A DNA stretch of 64,000 bases, from positions 62,001-126,000 of the forward strand of contig NZ_BAABHA010000013.1 in assembly GCF_039541855.1 (NCBI RefSeq), given 5' to 3'. This DNA is from Solirubrum koreensis (GTDB lineage Bacteria > Bacteroidota > Bacteroidia > Cytophagales > Hymenobacteraceae). The notes under the pieces were generated by a model. It searched no databases and was not told the DNA's origin. It saw only the letters and a list, made by a program, of their open reading frames with translations. Positions within the stretch are counted from its first letter, which is position 1; each line of letters starts with the position of its first letter. Of this stretch, positions 25,012-33,682 are shown in pieces. A program made the position numbers and the translations under genes.

Positions 25012-28000
25012 GACTGCCGCCACCAGCTTATTTGCCATTCATCATCGGTTCCTGCGTTCCACTCATTTGGAGCGCGACTGGAACGACCCTGAGGCCCTAC
25101 AAAACTATACGCTCACCCCGCATGCACACCAGAGCCTCGTGCGTTTAGCCCAAGGGTTGCGCCCCAACTCCAGTCTGCGGGCCTGGCGCATCACGGGCGA
25201 CTATGGTTCAGGCAAGTCGTCGTTCGCCCTGTTTGCAGCTACCCTGTTCTCACAGCCGATTACCAAGCTTCCACCGGCGCTACAAAAAGAGTTGCGCCAC
25301 GTTGGTCCAGAATTACCCTTTGCTACTTCCCCAGCCCTATTGCCGGTGTTGGTGACCGGTAGTCGGGAGCCCATGGGCCAGGCCATCCTTCGCGCGCTGG
25401 CAATAGCCTTGCGCAACTTGGTAACTGACGGAGGGTTGTTTGCGCAGGTACAAGCAGCCAGCACTCTGGCCGAAGGAAATTCCGATGCAGTGGTGTTAGA
25501 TTGGGTGCTGCGCGTTCATCGCTATGTAGTTACCACAAATCAGGCCCGGGGGATATTACTGGTATTGGACGAAGCTGGCAAGTTTTTAGAATATGCCGCT
25601 GAACGCCCCGACCAGCAAGACGTCTTCTTGTTGCAAGGACTGGCCGAAGCGGCCGCGCGCAGTGGCGAGGCCCCGCTGTTTGTGCTGGCGCTCTTGCACC
25701 AAGGCGTTAGCGCCTACGCCGAAGGCTTGGCTAAAAACCAGCAGCGTGAATGGGAAAAGGTAGCCGGCCGCTTCGAGGAGATTACTTGGTATCATCCCGT
25801 TGAGCAAGTTGCGGCACTGGTAGGCAATGCCCTGAATACGCAGCTTACGCAGGTTAAGAAACAAACCCTGGAACGTGCCCGAGTTGCCATGCAGGGCGTG
25901 CTGAAATTGCGGTGGTATGGAGTGGGCGTTGCTACCAAACCGTTGCTGGATATGGCGGCTTACATTTATCCGCTGCATCCGACGGTATTGCCCCCCCTAG
26001 TGCGATTATTTGCCAGCTTTGGGCAAAATGAACGGTCGCTGTATTCGTTTCTACTCAGCTCCGACCCGCACGGCCTTCAAGACTTCACGGCACGCACGGA
26101 AGGCAAAAAATTCTTCCGACTACACAATCTGTACGATTACGCCCGCACTGCGTTTGGCGGCCGGCTGGCGTCGCTTAGTTACCACTGGAAGGCCATTGAC
26201 GGCATTGTCAATTCCTACCAGGGTGACCAGGAGCAGGAGCTAGAAGCGCTTAAAACGATTGGCCTGCTTAACTTATTGAACACCAGTGACCTGGTAGCAT
26301 CTAAGCAGGTTCTGGCCTTGGCCCTGGAAGCCGCAGAAGAGCTGGACCAAACGCTTGACCGTTTGCAGGAGCTACACCTATTGTATTACCGGGGCTTAGG
26401 AGGCGGCTACTGTGTTTGGTCAACTTCGAGCGTTAACCTGGATGCGGCACGTGAGGAAGCGCAAAAAGCACTGGGACCCGCAACTAATTTGCCAGCTCTT
26501 ATCCGGGACCGTCTAGAAATTAGGCCCCTTGTAGCGCGACGGCACTACATAAGTACGGGCAACCTGCGGTACTTTGAAGTGAAATACGTTGACGTCGCCT
26601 CCCTGGCCAGTGAGCTGAACACCTCTTCTGAAGCGGATGGGTACATTATTGTTCCCTTGTGCGAGACAAAAGCGGATGTTAACGCCGCTCGCAAGGTTAT
26701 CATCGATTCGGCAATATCCCAGCGGCCTGACGTATTAGTAGCTGTTCCTCAGCCGTTGCGGGGGCTGGGGGCCTATCTGGATGAGTTACGACAGTGGGAA
26801 TGGGTAGAGCGCTCCGTGGGAGAACTCCGCCATGACCGTTACGCCAGGGAGGAAGTTTCTCGCAAGCTGGCGTTGGCCCAGCAGGCGTTGGCTAAGCAAT
26901 TACAAACGGGCATTGGCCTGCTCAACGCCGATGGGGAAGGGCACTTGACGTGGTACCGCCGCGGGCGGGTTGTGCCTAACCTCTACTCGGGGCGCGACGT
27001 GCTGGCGCTGTTGGCCAAGATTTGCGACGAAGTTTTCAACGAATCTCCCCGCGTTCATAATGAGTTAATCAATCGCCGGATACTGTCTTCAGCTGGGGCA
27101 GCGGCGCGTTTGCGTCTAAGCGAGAAGCTGTTCGAATCAGCCAACCGGCCATTGCTTGGGATGGACCCTGAAAAGCACCCTCCGGAAATGTCCATGTACT
27201 TGTCGGTGCTCCAGGAAGCGGGGCTACACCGGCAAGTCGAGGGCGAAAATCGGTGGGTGGTTACTCTACCCGACCAGCAATACGACGACGAGCACTGCCG
27301 GGTACTGCCGGCAATGAGCCGCATCCACGAGGTATTGCTGGAGGAACCCGACGCACGCGTACCGGTTACCGTGGTATTCGATGCGCTACGCCAAGCTCCC
27401 TACGGGGTGCGAGACGGATTAAGCCCCCTTCTGTTGGCCGTGTTTGCGGTGATTCACGAACAAGAATTGGCTTTTTACGAGGACGGTTCTTTTATTCCGC
27501 GGGTAACGGGTACCAACTTCCTGCGCCTAATAAAAGCGCCAGAGACATTCGAAGTACAGTATCATCCCATCACGGGGGTGCGCAACGACTTATTCCAGCG
27601 CTTGATTCAGGAGCTGGGGCTGCGCACGAAGGACAGCGACCGGGTGGACTTGCTTGATGTCGTAAAACCACTGCTGGTATTCACCGCTACGCTGCCGGAC
27701 TACGCCCTTAAAACGACGCACTTGCTGCCCAAAACTCGTGCAGTCAGGTCCATTCTCGTGGTAACGGGTGACCCGGCGAAGCTAGTTTTCCATGATTTGC
27801 CTAAAGCGTGCGGACTGCCACCCATTGATGCTCACGCCACCCATGACGACCCAGCGCAGCTCTCCCGCATCGAGCAATTTGCCACTGCGTTGAAAGGGGC
27901 AGTCGACGAGCTACGAGCGGCCTATCCCAATTTGTTGGAAACTCTTCGGAGGCAGTTACTGAAAGGACTGCAGCAAACCAGTAGCTTTGAACAGGTCCGG

Positions 28001-28471
28001 CCGGCGCTGGCCAAGCGAGCCAAGGCGTTGGCTAATTTCGTTACGGAGCCACGGCTGAAGAGCTTCTGCTTGCGCTTGGCCGACACGAGCTTGGCGGAAA
28101 CGCAGTGGTTGGAATCATTGGGCAACCTTGTGTGCGCGGTGCCGCCGGCCAAATGGCGTGATGCCGATGAGTACAAGTTTGAACAAGAAGTCCACAAGCT
28201 CAGCGCGCAGTTTCTACGAGTAGAAGCCGTGGTATTTAATGAATTGGGACCCTTGCAGGATGGAGAGTCGGTTCGTGTGGCACTAACCCACCCCGACGGC
28301 GAGGAACGCGACCAAGTAATTCACCTCGCCCCTGAGCAAGTAATCGAAATGCAAGGCTTGCAAGAGCAACTGCGCGACTTACTGACGAACCATGGCCAGG
28401 TAGGCATGGCCGCGGCTAGCCACGTGCTATGGGAAATGATGACTCCGGTCGTGGCTACCCCGCAAGTGTAG
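25004..28471 (+). CDS. Large P-loop ATPase (SspC role)
   Basis: The 1155-residue protein has Walker A GDYGSGKSS (residues 65-73) and Walker B ILLVLDEAGK (Asp189-Glu190) in the N-terminal quarter. A long alpha-helical remainder follows without recognised domains. Position directly after the DUF4007 gene is that of SspC, the ATPase that supports modification. The size is close to the BREX BrxC/PglY-like large ATPases, so the fold may be shared. It overlaps the DUF4007 gene by 8 bases and is followed by the GHKL gene after 17 bases. Confidence 0.75.
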   Translation: MTKTAATSLFAIHHRFLRSTHLERDWNDPEALQNYTLTPHAHQSLVRLAQGLRPNSSLRAWRITGDYGSGKSSFALFAATLFSQPITKLPPALQKELRHVGPELPFATSPALLPVLVTGSREPMGQAILRALAIALRNLVTDGGLFAQVQAASTLAEGNSDAVVLDWVLRVHRYVVTTNQARGILLVLDEAGKFLEYAAERPDQQDVFLLQGLAEAAARSGEAPLFVLALLHQGVSAYAEGLAKNQQREWEKVAGRFEEITWYHPVEQVAALVGNALNTQLTQVKKQTLERARVAMQGVLKLRWYGVGVATKPLLDMAAYIYPLHPTVLPPLVRLFASFGQNERSLYSFLLSSDPHGLQDFTARTEGKKFFRLHNLYDYARTAFGGRLASLSYHWKAIDGIVNSYQGDQEQELEALKTIGLLNLLNTSDLVASKQVLALALEAAEELDQTLDRLQELHLLYYRGLGGGYCVWSTSSVNLDAAREEAQKALGPATNLPALIRDRLEIRPLVARRHYISTGNLRYFEVKYVDVASLASELNTSSEADGYIIVPLCETKADVNAARKVIIDSAISQRPDVLVAVPQPLRGLGAYLDELRQWEWVERSVGELRHDRYAREEVSRKLALAQQALAKQLQTGIGLLNADGEGHLTWYRRGRVVPNLYSGRDVLALLAKICDEVFNESPRVHNELINRRILSSAGAAARLRLSEKLFESANRPLLGMDPEKHPPEMSMYLSVLQEAGLHRQVEGENRWVVTLPDQQYDDEHCRVLPAMSRIHEVLLEEPDARVPVTVVFDALRQAPYGVRDGLSPLLLAVFAVIHEQELAFYEDGSFIPRVTGTNFLRLIKAPETFEVQYHPITGVRNDLFQRLIQELGLRTKDSDRVDLLDVVKPLLVFTATLPDYALKTTHLLPKTRAVRSILVVTGDPAKLVFHDLPKACGLPPIDAHATHDDPAQLSRIEQFATALKGAVDELRAAYPNLLETLRRQLLKGLQQTSSFEQVRPALAKRAKALANFVTEPRLKSFCLRLADTSLAETQWLESLGNLVCAVPPAKWRDADEYKFEQEVHKLSAQFLRVEAVVFNELGPLQDGESVRVALTHPDGEERDQVIHLAPEQVIEMQGLQEQLRDLLTNHGQVGMAAASHVLWEMMTPVVATPQV

Positions 28472-28488
28472 TTTGTTAAGCAACTGTA

Positions 28489-30837
28489 ATGTCATTTAAA
28501 ATTACCGCACGTACACTGTTACACCTCGGAGCTGAGTTAATCAGTTCTGATGCTGTTGCATTCTACGAGTTGATTAAAAACGCCTTTGACGCGCGCTCTC
28601 CGCGGGTTGATGTCTACGCATTTATCCACTTTGCACCGGAGGAACTGCTCAGGGCTCTGACCAAGATAGCTGCGTTGCAGAAGGCAAAAGCTTCCATTGA
28701 GCAAGCCGCGGCTATCCAGCAACAGATGTTGGCCAGTCTACAATATACTACAACTCAAGCCACGGCACTGGCTTTCGCTATTCGTAATGCGGAGTCGCTG
28801 GAGGAGTTGCACTCGACTCTTGAACAAGCCAACTACCTTGAGTTTCGCGACCGGGGAGAGGGCATGTCGCTGGCAGAACTGTCCGAGGTGTATTTAACTA
28901 TTGGAACTCGTTCGCGGCGGCGCCAGCGCGCATCTCCTCCAGAACTGACCGCCGATGGTACTCCCCGGCCCATTCTTGGGGAGAAAGGCTTGGGGCGGCT
29001 GTCGGTGATGCGCTTAGGGGAAGGGCTTCTCGTGGAGACGAGCAAGCGCGGTGAAGCTCACTACAATGAATTGGCCATCGATTGGGGGCGGTTTTCGCAT
29101 GATTCCGATGCACTCTTAGATTCAATCGACATTGAGCCAACAATTGGTAAACCCAAGCCCGACCCAGCACAGTCTGGTACGACCATCAAGGTGTACAAGC
29201 TACACGCCACGTGGAGCCGGGAGAAGTTGGAAGCTATTGCCCGAGAAGAGCTAAGTAAGTTCTTGGACCCGTTTTCGAAACAAAATCGCACGTTCATCAA
29301 GCTCTGGTTTAACGATAGCGCGATTGTCATTCCAAACATCGAACGGATTCTGTTCGAGAAGGCGCACGCGTACGTAGAGGCCAACTTTTCCTTCACTGAC
29401 GGAGAAGCCCGTTTGACCGGCTCCATTGATTACCGTCTGGCAAACAAGCAAAAGACCTTCGCCTTGGCTGGTACTCACTTGCTTTCTACCACTGGCACTA
29501 CCCCGGAAGAGTTGACGGCGCTGGGTCCATTTGCCATTAGCTTTCACTGGTACAACCGGGCGGTAGTGGAAGCCATGGACGGCATTGGCACCGTGACGGA
29601 TGTCCGCAATCTTATTCGCCGGTGGGCCGGTGGTTTGATGGTATTTCGAGATGGGTTCCGGGTCAATCCCTACGGGGGGCCCGATGACGACTGGCTGCGT
29701 TTGGACCAGAAGGCGCTGGGGGCTCAGGGCTACAAAGTCAACCGGCGCCAGATAATTGGTAAGGTGGATATTTCTGCGTTCGATAATCCGGCCTTGCTTG
29801 ACCAGACCAACCGGGAGGGCTTGCGTGACTGTCCTGAGAAAAGCACTTTGATACGGCTGCTTCAGTACATCATGTGGTCTGAATTCAAAGCTTTCTTGGA
29901 CAAAGTGGATAAAGACCGTTTAACGAATCAGCCGCTTAATCTGAGTGATTTGGAAGTGCGCCTGGAGGCGAGTGAGCGTAAGCTGACTGAAAACCTGCAA
30001 TTGTTGGTCCACAAGCACCCGGAAATAAAGGATGAGGAGGGGGCGCTGCAAGCCATCCGGGAGGCTTTTGGTAAAAGCCGCCGCTTGTTTAGCGACGCTC
30101 GAACCGTATTTGAATCCTATGAGCAGCGTCGTGATGAAACGCTGCACCTAGCTGCACTTGGCCTCATGGTGGACATCATTGCCCACGAGCTCAATCGTTC
30201 GACGGAGCACGCGCTAACCACACTTGGCACCTTCGATAAAAACGAACTACCAGCCCGGGCCAGTGCTTTGATAAAAACCTTGCAGTTGCAGCTAAAGACA
30301 CTACAAACACGGCTAAAAGTACTGGACCCGCTAGGCCCAACAGGACGAAATCGCAAAGACAAATTTGACCTCCGCCAACTAGTCCACGACACGGTATCAG
30401 CTCACGAATCACAATTCAACCGCCACCACATTCAATGGGCTGTTGAAGCAGATTTCAATGGCCCTTGGACCATTAAAGCCGTGCCAGGCATGTTCGTTCA
30501 GATTTTGGAAAACTGCATTGCCAACTCGGTTTATTGGCTCAACATGGAGCAGAAATTACGCCCTGCCTTTTCAGCGCAGCTAACCGTCAGGTTAGACAAA
30601 TCTACCAACTCTTTACTGTTCACAGATAACGGGCCGGGTATTCCCAAGGACAAGCAAGAAGAGATTTTTTGGCCTTTCTTCACCACCAAACCCCCGGGCG
30701 ACGGCAAGGGCCTAGGCCTGTATATCTCGCGCGAAATTGCCCGTTACCATGGCGTCACCTTTTCCTTATCTCCCAAGTTTAGTGCACAAGAAGGCCGACT
30801 GAATACCTTCCAGCTTGATATATCCTCCTTGAACTAA
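28489..30837 (+). CDS. Protein with two GHKL ATPase domains: N-terminal MORC/Hsp90-like and C-terminal histidine-kinase-like
   Basis: The 782-residue protein has two nucleotide-binding GHKL domains. The first has N-box YELIKNAFDA (Asn31), DRGEG (121-125) and GEKGLGR (about 164-170), as in MORC/Hsp90-type ATPases. The second, at 555-782, has a phospho-His-like box IIAHELNRS (His566), N-box ILENCIANS (Asn675), DNGPG (713-717) and FTTKPPGDGKGLGL (731-744), as in histidine kinases. No membrane segment is seen, so it is cytoplasmic. It is followed 15 bases later by a receiver-domain gene, making a phosphorelay possible. Both genes sit inside the phosphorothioation operon. Confidence 0.85.
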   Translation: MSFKITARTLLHLGAELISSDAVAFYELIKNAFDARSPRVDVYAFIHFAPEELLRALTKIAALQKAKASIEQAAAIQQQMLASLQYTTTQATALAFAIRNAESLEELHSTLEQANYLEFRDRGEGMSLAELSEVYLTIGTRSRRRQRASPPELTADGTPRPILGEKGLGRLSVMRLGEGLLVETSKRGEAHYNELAIDWGRFSHDSDALLDSIDIEPTIGKPKPDPAQSGTTIKVYKLHATWSREKLEAIAREELSKFLDPFSKQNRTFIKLWFNDSAIVIPNIERILFEKAHAYVEANFSFTDGEARLTGSIDYRLANKQKTFALAGTHLLSTTGTTPEELTALGPFAISFHWYNRAVVEAMDGIGTVTDVRNLIRRWAGGLMVFRDGFRVNPYGGPDDDWLRLDQKALGAQGYKVNRRQIIGKVDISAFDNPALLDQTNREGLRDCPEKSTLIRLLQYIMWSEFKAFLDKVDKDRLTNQPLNLSDLEVRLEASERKLTENLQLLVHKHPEIKDEEGALQAIREAFGKSRRLFSDARTVFESYEQRRDETLHLAALGLMVDIIAHELNRSTEHALTTLGTFDKNELPARASALIKTLQLQLKTLQTRLKVLDPLGPTGRNRKDKFDLRQLVHDTVSAHESQFNRHHIQWAVEADFNGPWTIKAVPGMFVQILENCIANSVYWLNMEQKLRPAFSAQLTVRLDKSTNSLLFTDNGPGIPKDKQEEIFWPFFTTKPPGDGKGLGLYISREIARYHGVTFSLSPKFSAQEGRLNTFQLDISSLN

Positions 30838-30852
30838 GTCCGCTAGTTTTTC

Positions 30853-32835
30853 ATGACTCCTTCTTCTACTCAACCGAACAGCTTCATCACCGGGCTATTG
30901 GCGACCAATAAAATGACGTTGGCAGCCGTCATTGATGATGCCTTTGACCCCATTCAAGAGAATGAGGTGACGGTGGACCAGATTCGCGAATTTCATCAAA
31001 ACAATGAAACAGACGACACCTTTGAAACGCTACTCGCGGAGCTAGGCATCACCAAACCCGACGACGAAGAGTTGCAAGATGAGGAGCGCAGGACCGTATA
31101 TCTCAATAATTTGTGGAGTGCCCGGACCGATTCAGCGCCACTGCGAGAACTATTGGGGAGCCTATTCCAAGCCCGATTTGAAAAGGATAAGGACTTGGCG
31201 CTTATATGCGAGAACTTAGAGAAGCTAGGGATTAAAGTGCATCGGTTTGGCTCTGATTTCACTGGTAGCGAATTCGTTACTGGTGAAAGTAGATTTTTCG
31301 ACTTTGTCTTCATTGACTATTTTCTCGGCACCGACAACTCCGACGAAGCCGTACGCCTAGCAGAACAGAAAATAAAGGAAGTACACACGTGTTGTACCAC
31401 CGCGCGCAAGCCGGTCACGGTGCTCATGTCGTCAAGCCCCGAAGCAGCTAAACATAAAGAACGGTTCCGCAAAAACGCGGAGTTGGTGGAAGGAGTATTT
31501 CGCTTCTCGGCTAAGTCAGAGCTAAAAGATGAACACATCCTTTCGTTAGTGGTAGGAGCCCTGGCAAAGGAATTCGCGCATAGTCATGAAATCCAGGCTT
31601 ACGTGAAAGCCCTGTGTACTGCGGCAGAGGCCGCCCTAGCTCAGTTTCAGGAAGACGTGCGCTCGCTGAATGTGGAGGATTATGTGTTCATCCAAAACCA
31701 GGGGCTGGAAAAAGACGAACAACCACTGGGCGATTATGTGACGTGGTTGTACGGTTCGTATTGGGAGCAGCTGCTGATGCGCGACCAAACGCTACAAGCG
31801 CAGCAAAAAAAGCTCAATACGGTTTTTGAATCCAATTTTCCTATTCTGCACGGTCAGCCTTCGCCCAAACTAGCGGACATTTACATGAGTACGCTGTTTG
31901 AGGAACACAGCGACTCCGTTACCAATGCCCGGCAGCTAAAGAAGGCGAAAGAAGCAATTGCCGCCGCTACCGAAAGCCTGGAACCAGAGGCTATCCTAGC
32001 GCATATGAATAGCTCCCTGGAATTAAGTCTAGGGGATATATTCGTCAAATCGGAAACGGAGCCTATTTGGATGGTTATCAACGCACAGTGCGACTTGGCC
32101 CGGGCTTATCTGGCTCCGGGGCAAAGCATTCTGTTGGTACCGGGCAAGCTCGTGCCGTGGGCTACCGTTTTTGGTCAAAATGAGAACAGCATTCGAACCG
32201 AGTTTTTCCGAATTCACGATATCCCTTACCGCATTGTTTGGGATATCAAAAGCGTCATGTCCTGCCCATTTGATAAGGTGTGGGATTGGAAAATTAGAGG
32301 AGCCTACACCCGTCGTTTCCGCTTGAAGCTGCCTTTTGCCCTGGAAGTGCAACGTGCCTTTGCGACCAAACTGACCCGAATCGGTCTTCCAATTCCCCCA
32401 CCCCTGACGAGTGCTGTTCAAATCGAGGTGTACCACCGGCTGAAATCTGGCAAGCCGTATCTGGTGTTGCCGCCTAGCACAACGTATGCTTCGCAGGTAT
32501 GCACCAGAGGTTCTTCTAATTCGGTAGAAAGCAAATTGCTATTCACCCTTCCCTTCGCGCAACAGTTAGGGGCTGCCGTTCGGGCCCTAGCTGTGACGGC
32601 TGGAGCTGGTTTTACCCCGAGTGGCAATCAACAAACACATCCGTTGGTGGCCTTGGCTGAAAATTTTGATGAATGGTTTTTTAACTTGGCAGAAGAGCCG
32701 CATACTTTTCCTAAACCCGGCAAACTAGTATCGGTGGGAGGAAACGTATGGCTGGCGGTCGATTGGACCCCAACTACGACGGTCGATTGGACCAAGACCG
32801 CCTTACTCATAAATGTAGCTAGCAGTGGCAAATAA
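30853..32835 (+). CDS. Receiver-domain protein with large C-terminal region, partner of the double-GHKL protein
   Basis: The 660-residue product has the sites of a response-regulator receiver: acidic pair Asp28-Asp29 (AAVIDDAFD), a phosphoacceptor-like Asp155 (FVFIDYFLG), Ser193-195 (VLMSSSP) and Lys221 (FRFSAKS). About 125 residues separate the acidic pair from Asp155, against about 45 in a usual receiver, so there is a long insertion. The C-terminal 430 residues are not a recognised output domain; a motif MVINAQCDLAR lies near residue 410. No DNA-binding domain is visible. It overlaps the sulfurtransferase gene by 11 bases. Confidence 0.75.
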   Translation: MTPSSTQPNSFITGLLATNKMTLAAVIDDAFDPIQENEVTVDQIREFHQNNETDDTFETLLAELGITKPDDEELQDEERRTVYLNNLWSARTDSAPLRELLGSLFQARFEKDKDLALICENLEKLGIKVHRFGSDFTGSEFVTGESRFFDFVFIDYFLGTDNSDEAVRLAEQKIKEVHTCCTTARKPVTVLMSSSPEAAKHKERFRKNAELVEGVFRFSAKSELKDEHILSLVVGALAKEFAHSHEIQAYVKALCTAAEAALAQFQEDVRSLNVEDYVFIQNQGLEKDEQPLGDYVTWLYGSYWEQLLMRDQTLQAQQKKLNTVFESNFPILHGQPSPKLADIYMSTLFEEHSDSVTNARQLKKAKEAIAAATESLEPEAILAHMNSSLELSLGDIFVKSETEPIWMVINAQCDLARAYLAPGQSILLVPGKLVPWATVFGQNENSIRTEFFRIHDIPYRIVWDIKSVMSCPFDKVWDWKIRGAYTRRFRLKLPFALEVQRAFATKLTRIGLPIPPPLTSAVQIEVYHRLKSGKPYLVLPPSTTYASQVCTRGSSNSVESKLLFTLPFAQQLGAAVRALAVTAGAGFTPSGNQQTHPLVALAENFDEWFFNLAEEPHTFPKPGKLVSVGGNVWLAVDWTPTTTVDWTKTALLINVASSGK

Positions 32836-33658
32836 GATAACCGACCAAAAACCCCGGCATATTCTCAGCTTATCCGGCGGAAAAGACAGCGCCGCCTTGG
32901 CGTTCTACATGCGCGACCGAATTCCAGATATGGAATACGTCTTTCATGATACCGGCAAAGAACTGCCCGAGACCATTGCTTATTTGGCGCGCCTAGAAGC
33001 ATTTCTGGGCAAGCCTATTCACAAAAGCACCGTTGAAAACGGGGATTTTATTGGTTTTGACCAGTTGCTAAAAATTTACGGCGGGATGCTGCCCTCTAGC
33101 CACCGCCGTTGGTGCACCCGCATGATGAAGCTTGTGCCCTTTGAGCGCTTCATTGGTGATGATTTTTGTTACAATTACGTGGGCTTGCGGGCCGACGAGA
33201 AACGCGATGGCTACATCAGTCACAAACCCAATATTGTTCCTGTATACCCCTTTCGAGAAGATGGGCTAGTAAAAGCTGACATCGAACGCATCCTGGAAGA
33301 ATCAGGCTTAGGCATGCCCCCTTATACCGAATGGGGCCGGACCCGCTCGGGTTGTTTCTTCTGTTTTTACCAGCAGAAGATTGAGTGGGTTCGCCTAAAA
33401 GCGGCGCATCCGGACTTGTTCGAGCAAGCCAAAGCGTATGAGAAGCCTGGTAAAAAAGCTACTGACACCTTTTATTGGTGCGGCAACGAACCCTTGGCTG
33501 AACTGGAAAAGCCTGAGCGCATGGAGCAAATTCGCCGGGAGCACGCAGCTTCACAGGAACGTGCACGTCGCAATGCTCCCAACAAAACGCTGCTGAATAT
33601 TTTAGGTGGGGTAGATGACTACGAGGAAAAGACAGGGTGCCTTATTTGTCAACTATAG
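32825..33658 (+). CDS. PAPS-reductase-like / PP-loop ATP pyrophosphatase (SspD/DndC role)
   Basis: The 277-residue product starts at a GTG that overlaps the previous gene. It has the PP-loop SGGKDS (residues 17-22), which activates a substrate with ATP, and cysteines Cys97 (RRWCTR), Cys177 and Cys180 (SGCFFC) and Cys272/Cys275 (GCLIC) that could hold a metal cluster or carry sulfur. This is the PAPS reductase/DndC family. In SspABCD or DndABCDE systems it moves sulfur onto the DNA backbone. It is separated from DUF4007 and SspC by the two kinase/receiver-like genes. Confidence 0.88.
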   Translation: MANKITDQKPRHILSLSGGKDSAALAFYMRDRIPDMEYVFHDTGKELPETIAYLARLEAFLGKPIHKSTVENGDFIGFDQLLKIYGGMLPSSHRRWCTRMMKLVPFERFIGDDFCYNYVGLRADEKRDGYISHKPNIVPVYPFREDGLVKADIERILEESGLGMPPYTEWGRTRSGCFFCFYQQKIEWVRLKAAHPDLFEQAKAYEKPGKKATDTFYWCGNEPLAELEKPERMEQIRREHAASQERARRNAPNKTLLNILGGVDDYEEKTGCLICQL

Positions 33659-33682
33659 TTTCCCAATCTTTCCATTATTTAC

